Assembly: GCF_029227915.1 (NCBI RefSeq)
Contig: NC_079886.1
Location: forward strand, 23,784,501 to 23,848,500
DNA from: Hydractinia symbiolongicarpus
Lineage: Eukaryota > Cnidaria > Hydrozoa > Anthoathecata > Hydractiniidae
DNA: 64,000 nt
Reading direction: 5' to 3'
Position 1 is the stretch's first letter. Every line of letters begins with the position of its first letter. Shown here piece after piece: positions 13,450 to 25,800 of this stretch. A program made the translations under genes and the position numbers. The notes beneath the pieces are model-generated. The model saw only the letters and a list, made by a program, of their open reading frames with translations, did no database searches and was not told the origin of the DNA.

Positions 13450-14466
13450 ATTGGCTGTTTTGTCAACATTGGCGCCTCTATGTCTAAATACTGTACCACG
13501 AAAATAATTTTTTCTGTTGCTGTCAGTATACATATCTTTCCCTTTTGAAACGTTTTACAACTTGCAGTAGTCTTGTATGCATGCACTTCCCATCATTTTA
13601 TACCTTCCTAAGATTATTTTACCGTTCTTTATATCAATCTTTTTAATAATATTCTAAATTAATTGAATTTTTATTTTGTGCGGTATAGTTCCTTATATTT
13701 ACTCGCGCGCGAGTGTTTACATTACTCGACTTTAATCTGTATATAAAATATATTTGTTGTGAAATATGTATTTACTTTAGATGTTTTGTACATCGTTTTA
13801 CAACCATGTTATGCATGTTTTCACTTACTCAGTTAAAACACATAAGAAATTGATCGTGTTGTGTTTTGGTAAGTGAGTACCACAAGATGCATTATACACG
13901 TGGGATAGTGATGACCTGGTGTAAAGAAACGCTTTTTACTCATTGAAATAAATTATCCTGTAATTATTTATATCTTGTGTTTTTCTCTGCTTTTATTACA
14001 ACATATTCGTTCGTTTGGTATATGGAACAAAACACATCAATCAGGTGGCGCAGTGTATTCCGATAATCATGGGAAATGTTGGATGGTGTTATTGTGTCTT
14101 CACCACGATGTCGCTTGTTTCTGTTAAAAAAAAATTCTTCACCTTGTTGGTTTTTCTTTTTATCACCTTTTTCTCTTGCATAAAAATAAAATATGCATAT
14201 ATATTTTTTTTTCGAAGGTGAATAATCGAAGAGCGTTTCATGTTTTAACTGAGAATTTTTTATTTGAATTGTCGATAGCGTGTGTTTTCATTTCACCGGT
14301 TATATTTTGCCAATACACGCAAGTTATTTTTTCCCATTTTTATATACAAGGGATTTATTTATCTGCAAGATATCTTTAGTCAACTTTGTTCCAAGGTCTT
14401 CTTTTTTACGTCCCCTATTGTCAGAATGACACGAAGTATTATTTATCAGACAATAAAAACAACCCC
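13450..14466. other. 3' flank of the MBD5/6-like gene
   Basis: AT-rich sequence that probably holds the 3' UTR; AATAAA at 13947-13952 is a possible polyadenylation signal. No other gene is recognised. Confidence 0.45.
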
Positions 14467-14835
14467 TCATGGACTTATTTTTCTCTTTGGGTGAGTTTGG
14501 TACTGCACAATTTTTTTAATTTCTTCCAACTCCCATTCGTCTTTGTCGTTTCCGCTAATCTTTCGAACGACTTTGCTTTTCAACGAGGTCAAACTTACTT
14601 TTCGCATCTGATCTTTCAATTCTTCTTCTGTGATAGCATTCCGCCGTCCTTTCATTTGTGTTTTATTGGTGAGAAAGATGCATCGGCATTCTTCCAAGTC
14701 TAGTTTTTCAAACTCTTTTCTTCGTTTTTCGCTTTCAAGATACGCATGAAATTCAGCATCATTCGATAATTGATTCGATATTTTTCGTACTTTATGTCGA
14801 AAGCTTTGAACTCTCCCTCGCGATGGGTTGCTCAT
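14467..14835 (-). CDS. Small basic/charged hypothetical protein (122 aa)
   Basis: A single uninterrupted frame of 122 aa, unusually rich in Lys, Arg and Glu (for example KVRKISNQLSNDAEF and EEELKDQMRK), with a predicted helical and largely hydrophilic character and no signal peptide or membrane segment. The ATG is preceded by an A-rich stretch (AAAAA), a favourable context in AT-rich animal genomes. It lies tail-to-tail with the MBD5/6-like gene. I do not recognise the family. Its composition differs from that of the chance frames nearby, which is the main reason to keep it. It could also be a terminal exon of a larger gene or an old retrocopy. Confidence 0.45.
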   Translation of the reverse strand: MSNPSRGRVQSFRHKVRKISNQLSNDAEFHAYLESEKRRKEFEKLDLEECRCIFLTNKTQMKGRRNAITEEELKDQMRKVSLTSLKSKVVRKISGNDKDEWELEEIKKIVQYQTHPKRKISP

Positions 14836-16679
14836 TTTTTAGTTTATTTTTCTTTCGCTCTTTTACAGTGCCTTTCTTTGTATATTCTTCTTTGTTCATT
14901 TATGCCATGTATTTCTCAATTAATTAAGTTGACTCGTGGAAAACGCGTGTTGCTGTATTTACCAGCGAACACTCGAATATGATTTATCGATTTGGGGATA
15001 TAAACTCCACCTTCTTAAAACATGCACGCTTTAAATTACAATAAAAAGCTGATTTTTTTATTCTATTCTTTCATAGAGCAAGATGGGATAATTTTCTCTT
15101 TATATATTTTAATATATTGCACTAATCAGGGGGTTAATTAACAGCTGTTTGTATATATAATTCTACTTGATATACCCTACCTCCGGTTCAAACAAAAAAT
15201 TGTATTTTGTGCGGATGAAAGAAGAAAGTTTGTTCAGGGGGTAATGAATGGAAAACATCTGTCCGTGAGAATTTTTATCTTATTTTAATTCGTTTTTGTT
15301 TTCAATTTGTGAACGGTTGAAAATAGTGATTTTAAAAGTACATAAATTAGTTTCGTTTACGTAAAATGATTTTTCATTACGTTGTAAATTATGTGAAAAC
15401 GTTGGTTATAATACTTTATTATTGAACAAAATTTATTTGCACCTGTTTTCAGAGACGCATAACTTTATTTAATTGCTTTGGCATATATAGAAGTTTTGTG
15501 TCGAAAATTTAATACTAAAACGGATGAGTTTACCGCCGGCTTGTATCATATGAAAAAAAAAATCAAAAATATCTTGTCTCGATATCTTAGCGTTGGGTCA
15601 CATATTGGTTTTGGTTTTAACTTTCCTCAGTTGCCTGTGCAATATAAATGATAGAGAGAAGTTAAAAATTCGCACTGTCACATTTTTTGCGCAAAATTTT
15701 TGATTAAAGTATGAGAGTTGCGTTTGATTAAAGCATGACGGTTGGGTTTACGAAACCTCGTCTCCAGGGTTTTGTGACCCTGAGCCGTTATTAACTTCAT
15801 CAACAAGGCAAAATGCCCTGGGGATTAGAGGAGGGAAAGGACGATTGCTAGGACTGGACGTTTTTTGGGATCCCGCCCTTCTCAATAATTGTTCCAAAAA
15901 TCACTTTGCGTTTATTATATAGACAATTTCGTCCCCCCCCCCCCCCCCCCCCCCCAATTAAGCGGAGTCCTAGGTCAGGCGTGACGTTTTTTTCCATATA
16001 CCGATACACCGTCACCGTCCTATTTTGCATATTTTAATTATAAAAAAAAAATTCATTTTGACAAACTTTTTCCCACATAAAGGCGGGACACAATCATCCC
16101 TGTGAACGTCCCTTCACGGCACTAGTCCTGTCCCACCTCTCATTATTTAACCCACCAGCGTTCATTTAGTTCTGAAATCAAACATAATCCTCATAGAAAC
16201 TGTGTGAACCTCTAGGGTAAGCTCTAGGATTCACTCTAGGGTCAACCTTGCTTCCTAAATGCTGTTATTTCACTTGAATGAATTCAAGACAAAAAACTTC
16301 TGAGCATGCGAGCACACGGTTTTGAAGCTATCCGATATGCGAAGCAGAATGATTCCGTTTTGAAATAGTGGAATGATTCCGCTTCTCTGTTTTTCGAAAA
16401 ACGTGTTTCACATCATTCTGGAACAAAACGATTCTGGAACAAAACCTATCTGCAATGTGTGAACATAGTCTTATTTTGTGCAATTACTTCTTGAAAGATC
16501 ACGCGTGTCGTAACATGTAATCTTCTTTTTATTCTTTTTATTTTTCATATGTTATGTATAATTTTAGAGAACTGTAAATACTTTTTGACATTTGGTGCCA
16601 ATATCAAAAAGTGAAAAAGAGCACTGGATACAAGTTTGGAAAGCAATAAAAACAATAAACAGTGCAGAAATTAACAAAA
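14836..16679. other. Intergenic, with a 23-nt poly-C run
   Basis: No gene is recognised. An uninterrupted C run at 15933-15955 creates a poly-Gly chance frame on the minus strand. The motif CTCTAGG recurs three times at about 16210-16245. Confidence 0.6.
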
Positions 16680-16784
16680 TCTATATTATAATGCCCGTAT
16701 ACGTCTGTCTGTCTGTCTGTCACGCAAAATAGTAGCTTAGCTGCGACGGGCGAACCCGTGGATTTTCCACGGGCTAACGACTAG
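16680..16784 (+). mobile_element. Miniature Helitron-like element, 105 bp
   Basis: Begins TCTATATTATAATGCCCG after an A. It has (GTCT)n near the 5' end, a perfect hairpin CCCGTGGATTTTCCACGGG at 16755-16773, and ends CTAACGACTAG followed by T. A 5' TC, a 3' hairpin about 8 nt before CTAG, insertion between A and T and no target duplication are the diagnostic features of Helitrons. There is no coding capacity, so it is non-autonomous. Confidence 0.8.
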
Positions 16785-18404
16785 TATAAATAATTCTCTT
16801 TGCATAAAATTATGACCCAGTAATTGGATGAAATTGGGTAAAAAAGTTCATCCTGCTTTCGAAAGACCTTGTGAGTGATCTACCCCACACCACAAGTGTT
16901 AACAAAGAGACTTGTGAGAAAAGTCTGCTAACCGGGCTCTTACATAGAAATGACACCCTACTTTTTAATGTCATAGCAAGTCTCTGAAGGACATATATCT
17001 TCTGACGTTTACACATACTAAAAATAAATCATCAATAGTTGGGTGTTACAATAAGTTTCATTGTTTGTGTCATAACCACGAGGCTACAGGCCCTGGGATC
17101 GAGATTGCCACGAAACTATTTTATTTGTTATTTACAAATCAAACCGTAAATCACGCTTGGGCCTAAAGAAAATTAAAGGTTGGCGCAATCTCGTTGCCTG
17201 GGCAAGGCGCTGCGCCACAAAAAGCCCCGGGGCGAGATATGGATTGCGTGTTTCAAAAATGACGTCACCATTTCTTAATTATGCAAAGTTAAATAATTGC
17301 AATTATATTTCTATTTTATAAGGTATTGTGAATTTATTGTACATAATAAGAAAAGAAAATAGAATGGGCTTTAATAGAATGAATACAGCCCTCTTCAAGG
17401 GCTAAAAATAATTTAAAACCCTTAGCCCTAGCCCAGGGCCACGAAAACTTGTTGAAAAAACATTGACCGCCTACGGTAGCGAAGACTTTAGCCTGTTGCA
17501 CATTTTTCTCAAAAATATATAATAGGTTTTCTATTAACCATCCCTGGAAAAAACTTGACAAAACGAATTAAATAAAGAGGCCTGAAAACTAATTAATAAA
17601 ATTGGACGGAGCCCTCATTTTCTGGACGGAAAGGCCTGGGCACTGAGAGAAAAACATGTGCCGGTACAGCAACCAGTTGAGGTTGCGTGAGTAAAAAAAA
17701 CATGCCAAATTGGCGCATTTCTTTCGTCTTATTTATTTAACAAAAAAAGCGTACTCTGAAAATCTCTTGGTAATATTCATGTCTGATGGCAGCGGAGTGT
17801 CACTTTTAGGAAAAAATGTGTAAATGCATGTACGTTTCTTTAAATTATGTTTTGATTGGTTAGCGATTAATCTATGGCGCCCATCATTGGCGGTATGTTA
17901 TTGTTCACAGGTAATCATGCGGAACGAAGAAACAACTTTGTGGGAACTTCTTTTTTGAAATAGATGAACATTGTTGCGTAAGATAAAGGTTTCAACTTTC
18001 TTAAAGAAAGATTTTAATTTTTGCAATAATCACTAAAAAGTTACAAAAGACCTCGTGCTAAAAAGGTGAGACTTTAAATAAATGTATTTTAGTATTAACA
18101 CATGTTATACATAAAAATTAATTTAAGATTTCCAAAACTTCAAAATTTGGCGGGTTTATAGTGTGCATCAAAAAAAAACTTTTGCAGTGAATTAACGCAC
18201 ATATATATTTTAAAAGGTGGTGGCTGCTATAAAATGAACAAGCATTAAATTATTCACATGTATTTTTTATAGACCTATCGGCATTTTATTCTTCATGTGA
18301 CGTCTTTGAAAGGAAAGTTGATATAAAACCATCATTATCGAAGAGCAAGTTAATTTTATGTAAAGAAGTTTTACAGACGAAAAAAAGAACAATTTATAGT
18401 GAAG
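16785..18404. other. Intergenic / 5' flank of the innexin gene
   Basis: No gene is recognised. GGGATCGAGATTGCC near 17098 and GGCGCAATCTCGTTGCC near 17184 form an imperfect inverted pair and may be a small fold-back element. The stretch just before 18405 presumably contains the innexin promoter and 5' UTR. Confidence 0.4.
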
Positions 18405-20571
18405 ATGATTGTTGGTGAATTAAAGGGGTTATTATCCTTTAAAATTAAATCTAGGCATGATGGATATTCAGATCAATTTAATCGGATTTTTATTGTTAAA
18501 ATTTTGTTGGTATGTTCACTGGTGATGGGAATAAGCTGGTACAAGGTTAGTGGTTTTCTTATTCTTGCGGTCGGATTCGCGTCATAATACTGGTTGAACC
18601 AATCACGGGCCAGTATTCAGGTTAAGCAGCTATTATGAAATTTATGCAGCTAACACAGTGGTGTTTTTCAAAAATTTTCTTCCTGCGTTTTTTTTTTATT
18701 TTCTTTAAAAATTCCTTTTTTTGTTTGAAAATCCGAAAATGAAGCCTGAAGTGTGTTCTTATTTTTTCTCAAGTTTAGCCAAGAACATTAACATTAAAAA
18801 TATTTGCGATGCAAAATTTAAGTAAAAGTTTCACAAATCACAATTGATTCTGCAAAAATTTCTGTCTTGAAGATGATGTAGCGTGTTTTTGTGTTTTTCT
18901 CCAAGAAAACAAATCGGTTGTTGTTATAAAATTGTTGTAATATTGTAATGCTGAAATGTAATTGTGCCCTTACTATAGGATTCCATACGTTGTGTAACGC
19001 CTGGTAGTGTGGATGGGGACTTCGTATCAGATGCTTGTTGGATACAGGGAGTGTATGTGTTTAGAGAATTGATGGACAGAATTGACGAAGTTGCTTTCTA
19101 TGGTGTGTATTTGTGTATTAAACATGACATGTCTATTTATTATGAACCTTAGATTTATGTTTTTATACAAGAACAATTTATAAGTAATAAAATACTTATT
19201 GCAGGTATGCCAAAAGACATTAATGATGATGGTATGCTGGTAGAGTATGGTCGGCTTTGCAAAACGAAGGACCCGTTATACCAAGCGAGGGGACTTCACT
19301 GCAGACCTCTCACAAAAACGTTTTTTCTGCAGGTTAGCAGATTTTCTCACTTCGTGTGTGTCTGCACAATTATTTCAAATGTGTGTAAAATTAAATGTCT
19401 CTTTTCTAGTATCAATGGTTTCCATTTTTCATTGCTTCACTGGCCATACTGTATTACCTTCCTTATGTGTTACACTTGTACGGTAATCCGGATCTAATTA
19501 GTCTGAAGAAAAAACTAAAATCGGGAGAAGCAGACACAGAGGTGTTTTTACGTACATACTTTAATCACAAAGTAAATCCTGTTCGACAACTTCGTACCCG
19601 GATCCTTTTTACATATGTAGTCAAGTTGTTATATATTGCTGCTAATGTTGTATCCTTCGTTGCCACTGATAGTGCGTTGCTTGGAAAATTTAAAGGATAT
19701 GGTGAGTGATGGATTAACTATATTGTTTTCGAGTCCCGTAATGAGAACTTCAAGAAAAGCCCTTTCACCTGAATCATAGGCGTCAACCAGATATAGAAGC
19801 AAGTTGGTGACGTCAATAGAAGTGATCTTTTTTTTGCGCATAAAAGTTTTTTAAACTTATTTTTTGAAATTGCTAAGTTTAATTGTGTTGAAAATCTGAG
19901 AAAATGTAAGGCTGAACCTCCAAGGCTGAACTAACCAAATTTCAAAGCTGAATGAAGAAATCTTTGTTTTCAAATGACTTCGAGGCTCAAATGGCGCGAG
20001 TGTGATACCAAAGGCAATTGACAGAAAATATTTCACCCGTTTTTATTTAGGACCTAAATGGGTACGTTGGAGTAAATTGGATAACCATCTTGCGCATGAT
20101 TACATGGGAATGCGCGATTTTCCGAAGCCTGGGAACGAACTACTACCTCCCTTCGGATACTGTCAAGTATATGTAGCAACCAAGGACAAAGTTACTTCCA
20201 TGGGAAATAAACATACATTTGTTTGCGAGATGTCGCAAAACATTCTCTACCAATATTGCTTGATATTGCTCTGGTTCGTCTTTGTGTTTGGTATGATCAT
20301 ATCCATTGTTGGGTTTCTTGTTCAATTGTTGGATCATTTGATCACTATCATGTGCGTGCTCAGACATGGAACAGTAGCAAAGAAGATGTATGAAATTTTA
20401 ACGCTGCGAGAATGTGAATATCTTGAGTTTATACGACGCAGAGATTTGCAGTTATACTCGCAGTTGATTCAAAAGTTACGCCAAGAAAAATATCACATGG
20501 AATTAGCTAATGGAAACAGAGGGCTGCCTGACTCTCCTCCACCTGGTTTTGATGAACTCACGCGACTATAA
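18405..20571 (+). CDS. Innexin (gap-junction/hemichannel subunit)
   Basis: Coding exons 18405-18545, 18979-19102, 19205-19332, 19410-19701 and 20051-20571 join in phase to 401 aa, the usual innexin length. The protein has four membrane segments. TM1 is about 28-45. Extracellular loop 1 holds Cys52 and Cys67, the latter in the CW motif (DACWIQGVY). TM2 starts with YQWFPF at 132, the family signature (YQWVPF type), followed by YLPYVL. Loop 2 contains GYCQVYV...HTFVCEMS with two cysteines before TM4. The C-terminal tail is charged and cytoplasmic, ending DELTRL. Innexins form intercellular channels in the plasma membrane of invertebrates. Loop 1 has two extra cysteines (RLCKTKD, GLHCRP), a small departure from the classic two-per-loop pattern. 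The last exon stays open upstream to 20002, but the acceptor TTTATTTAG at 20050 gives the correct phase. Confidence 0.94.
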
Positions 20572-22831
20572 CGCAGTGGTATAACCACCTAAAAAAAGAT
20601 CCTCAGCAAGTGTGAACACGAACGATATATACGTTGTATATAGTGCGTAAACAGTGTAGTTTTTTGTATTTAATTGGTGACATATTTACAACTTAAAATT
20701 ACATTTTTTATCAGTCTGGCGTACAAACAGAACTTCAGAAACGATTACTCTAGAAAACTTCTTGTGTGATATATTTCTCACTTTTCTGAAATACCCTACG
20801 TGGATTAATTTACGCGATTTCGCAAATTTAAAGACTTCGCCAAATTATTCCAACGCAAAATGTTACCCATTCTTGTCATTCGCGAAAATTAATCCATGCG
20901 AAATTTTTCGAATCCCGTTAAAATGGCGACAAAACGTTAGACGCTATTGAACAATTTAGCTTGCAGTTAAAAAAAGAGGGAACAATTGTTAGCATCTTTC
21001 AGTTCCAATGTTACATTAATATAAAATATAAAATAAATCCACGCAATAAGCCCAGCATTCGCGAAAATAAGTCCACGCGAAAATTATGTAATCCACGTAA
21101 GGTAGTGAATTCGTATCGGTATCTCTTTCCTCGCCATAGTATTAGTTAAAATAACGACAAAATGTTAGTTAAAAAATGAGGGAACAATTGTTAGCATCTT
21201 TCAGTTTCCATGTTACTCACATTATTGTCATAATGGAATATTCAAAGCAATCGATCTAAAAAATCAAAGAAATTCAATGGAAAAGTCCTGAAATGCTTTG
21301 CCTGAAGCTCTGGAAATGGTGTTCTATTTTTAGCAGACCCTGACTGCCTGCAAAGGTGCCATCACATTGACAGGCAAAGAAGTTACTTAATAATGCTCGC
21401 GCAACATTTGGGACGAAGTCCTATGGTCCTCTGACTAAAATTTGAACAGACGATCAAAAAAAAAGCGCATAGTAATGAAATGTATTTTCCAAATTGCTTA
21501 AACAGCTACTAGTTACATTAATTATCAAAAATACATATAATTTCTTGAAAATATATTAAGTATTAAATGCAAATTAACGAATACCAAACTCCATTTCAAC
21601 TAGTAGAAAAATAAAAATTTATGTGCGTTATGAAAATAAAATCCACACCAAGGAGGAGAGAGAAATCCTTGAAACCTGTGGAACAGGAGAACAACGTGTT
21701 TTTTGTCAATTTAGTACCCAGCATTGAATGAGCAACTCTTGAGATAAAAAATGTCTTATTCTGTCTCGTACATACAACAGGTAGTTTGAAACACCCCGAA
21801 CCATCTATTGTCTCAACGAGGAAAGGAATTAGTTCTAGATTTGAAACCAGATTAGATTTTACTTTGATAACGCAGCATTTTCTATAATTTACCTATTTAA
21901 CAAATTACAATAACTGCGAAAGTTAGATTCCGAGACTACTATATTCTACATATGTACATCTTTTATACCCCCACCCGGCCCCAACAAATAACCATAAAAC
22001 AACATGTGGATAGCGGTCAAATAAACGCTACAGTTCACCTCCGAAAAATTGGTCTACGTGGCAAAAGTTTTCGCCTTTATAATATATCAATAATCAACAA
22101 ATTCATAGTTCTACCGTGTTTGGTGAAAGCGAAAATTTGGACAGTGATAAAGTGCATAAAATCAATCTTCACGTTATTTACATATCAGCTAAATCTTTTG
22201 TCGATCCTAAAAAGAAAATATCACTCTTCTACGGATTGTATAAAAATTTTTAAATACACCTACTGACTTTTTAAGAGCTTTTACAAGATATCTAACGACT
22301 GTTTGTTTGAGAGTCAAAGTTTAGCATGGGTAAGAAATGTCTTAGAAACAGAGGTTTTAAAAAATCGAACCGAAATTTATGCTGGTAATGGCTGTACGCG
22401 TTCCCTACCATTAACAAAAATCAAGTAGAGAGTTGTAATTTTTAACTACTAATCAAGATTAATACTAGAGTTTAACAAAAAAGACATCGTCAACGATGTT
22501 TATGATAGATGACACAAACATCGAAAAACTGACTTACACCTCAATACAGAGTGAGCTAGAAGTTAACTTACTTGAAAATAAGGAAATAGTAGCGTAAGGG
22601 ATAAAAATTTTGTGGAATTGGTGGAATTTAACTTGACGGATAACAAAAATTAAGAAATTAGGCAAGGATTTAAAATTTTATTTTAGTGGGATTTCACCGT
22701 GGACGAAAAAGTAATTTTGACAAGATTTTTTTTTGGCCCAAATTTCTTCCTTAAGATAACCTTCTTTTTCAAAAAGAAAGACAATGATTGCTACTAAAAT
22801 AATAAACAAACAAAATCGAATATAACACAAC
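20572..22831. other. Intergenic, repeated CGCGAAAAT-type sequence
   Basis: Between 20800 and 21200 the motif CGCGAAAATTAATCC and relatives recurs, and a roughly 50-bp block (GAGGGAACAATTGTTAGCAT...) occurs twice, near 20977 and 21178. The reading frames here are chance products. The 3' part may include the terminal exon or UTR of the minus-strand BCH gene. Confidence 0.5.
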
Positions 22832-25800
22832 TTACTGGTGTATTTCAGGTGGAATGAAAATATATTCTAACGGAATGTGTTTTTGCAAAGTCTTTATATT
22901 TTTAATGAAACGGATTTTCCTTCTAAACTTTGAGCTAATAACAGGAAATGAATAAACAATACAGTTACTTATGTAAAGACCCTTTACATATTAGCTATAC
23001 TGTAAATACCCAGGGAGCTATTTATCAGCAGGAGGGAGGGGTGGGTTAATAAATCGGGGAGTCAAGTATATTACGAAACATAGTTCATTAAAATTCTTTA
23101 ATATATCGAAGGGAAACAATAAAACAAAATCGTCTGGATAAAAATATGAGATCGTTACCGTAGAATGTGCTCTGGAGGACGTTAGGGCTTATTTGTGAAA
23201 AAAATTTTTTAAGGTAATGACTTAATCGAAAATGTGGGCTTATTCGACAGGGGGGGGGGGGTTAGGATATGACTTAGGCGAGTATTTACGGTACTTTTCT
23301 GAACAATGAATTCAATATTAGTGTGACGAAGTATAGTTTCTGTTCTACTCCTTCTAATTTTGCCACTTTTAATTTACTATGACAGAACCTGACTCCGTGA
23401 GATGCTTTGCTTTTATACAAGCTGTCGCGTGGAAAGATTGTATAGTAATTACCTTACAAATAACTTTGAGAAGCGAAGGATAGTTTTCAGCCATATTGAT
23501 TGATGGACAAAATAGACAACTTGTAAACTTTTCTTTAATCTAAAGAAAAACCAAAAGAGAAGTTGTACAATGAAAAACATTGACATTTGTTCTGCAAAAT
23601 ATACACAACGACTCGTCAAAGACCCGTATATTACAAACAATTGTTCTGCAAATCATACACAAGCAAATACGATATACCTATATTCCAGCATATCATAACA
23701 CTGTTTGATCCATGCATGTGACGGCATATTTTTCCCATCCACAGCAGAAGTGAAGTACACAATTTCGTACGTGTCTGTCACCAGCAAGTTGACGGCATGT
23801 ACAAAATAACTAGAAGCAAAAATCGACACTGATGACGAGTGGATACAGTCCTTATGTGAAAACTTTAAGTTATACAAGAGATGCTTCTTATGTTTGGCCT
23901 TGTTTCCCAAACTTCTAAAGTATTGTTTTGGATGAACGAGACTGGTCACGGGTAACTAAAATAAGGGGTTACTAGGGGGAGATTACTTCGAAAGAGGGGG
24001 TACAAAATTCTTCATTCCGTGCAAAACCACGAACACACAAAAGATCAGAGGATGCATATAATGTATTATCACAAAGAAGCTAATTTAAACACAGTTATAT
24101 AAATGGAATATAAGTTTTGAAATCTTTTCATACTAAAAAAGTTGTTCCATAATGATATGATATTTGTCTGTGTATTTCGTAGGTAGGTAACATGCAGTGA
24201 AAACTACTAAGACGTGACATTTCGTTCCCACTCTGTGATGTCCTGAAAAAAATAAAAAAAAAGAATAAATGTAAATTCTACACTGCCGCCCTTATCGATT
24301 ACATCATGACTTTGAGCCTAAAAGCACAGGAGAGCACTTAGCCTTTCTTTCAGATAGAACGGGCGTAAACCCCAGCACCTTGGTAACACGACAGCGGCAT
24401 GACAAGATTAGGGGGCAATCTTGCCGGCGCGAAAATTTAACAAATTTGAAAAGTGACAAAAAATTGTAATAGAAAAGATCTCTCCAGTCTACTTGAATTC
24501 TAATTATTTTCAATTTCCACCTCAGAAGGACATCTTCAATTTAATAAATCCATAAAATACAACACCTTGTTACCATACCTCCATGTGAGAGTACTTTCAA
24601 ATACGGTTCAATCAGCTGCATGTCAACAACTTTCTGCTGGCCAGCCACACTAACCACAATAAATCTATCGTGGACGCTTGTACTAACCATGGAAGATTTA
24701 GGTGAAGTGTTAAAACTCAACTGGCGATTATAATTAGCAAAAGAAGGACTTTTTGCAACGGGACTGTCGGTGCAAGGATATTCCCAAAATCCGCTGGCTG
24801 TGGCTAAAGAAAAAGAGCCGTATATGACCACCCCAATAGCTATTCTTACACCAACGACAAAATACAGAGCTGTTAGCTTATGGATACAAAGGATATTTAA
24901 AAAGATGTGTTCTGATAACATAAATAATTCCGATAGCTCATTAACCGTGAAATCAAATGCTAGTAAGTCTTCCTTCTAATATCTCTATAAAAATAGCCGC
25001 TGTCTGTCTGTTTGTCTGTTACAGAAACACAGAATGCGAAATATAAAGGACGGGCGACCCCGTGAATTTTTTCACGGTTTAACGACTAGTTCTCTATGAA
25101 TAAAGAACACTTTCTACAATCGTTTCTCAAATGATCTAATTAATTGTTTTAAAGATGGAAAAAAGCAACATGCTGAAAGAATCGCTCATGAGGGCGTTAC
25201 CCTCATGAGGGCGTTACCCTCAAATTGGTGCGTATATGGCGTTACATTTAATAATAAGGCTTAGAGAAGCTTGAATTTATTAAATAGATTTCTTGAATAT
25301 GACTTAAAATGGCAATTACTCGCGACCAACCAGAATATCCAATTGACGTGCATAATTTAGCGTCGGCGAGGGTGGAATAATGGTTAATTTCCACTTAAAA
25401 ACAGACTGGAACGGATCGGAACGGACAATTCTGAAACTTTCCGTTCCGATCGAAACTGAAAGTTGTAATCATTTGAAATTTCTTGTGGACAGGAACGAAA
25501 AAAATAATAAAAATAAAAGAATAAATTAGCAGATAGCCAATCAAATTTAAGTATTTTGCGGTTCAGTGGAAATCCAGCTTAACCTAGCTTTGGGGGAATA
25601 GGAACTTTCTTGACTTAACTAAGAAAGCCATATAAAATATGTATGCTACCATCACCGGTAAAAATTGCATAAATTACCGTGAAATTGAATAAATATTGCA
25701 TAAATTATCGAAATAAATGAAAAATATAGTATAAATTACTGTGGCAGATAATAAATATTGTTTAAATTACTGTCACAATTAAATAATTATGGTCTGCACT

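Noticed and set aside
15848-16030. Poly-Gly frame on the minus strand
   Set aside because: Produced by the C23 run; the same applies to 49455-49652.
20002-20050. Upstream extension of the last innexin exon
   Set aside because: The acceptor at 20050 gives the right phase and restores the family sequence (GYG-PKW); the open stretch before it is intronic.
24541-24921. Separate membrane protein with an N-terminal hydrophobic segment
   Set aside because: The hydrophobic part lies upstream of a TTTTTCTTTAG acceptor; only the part from 24803 on matches the BCH family.
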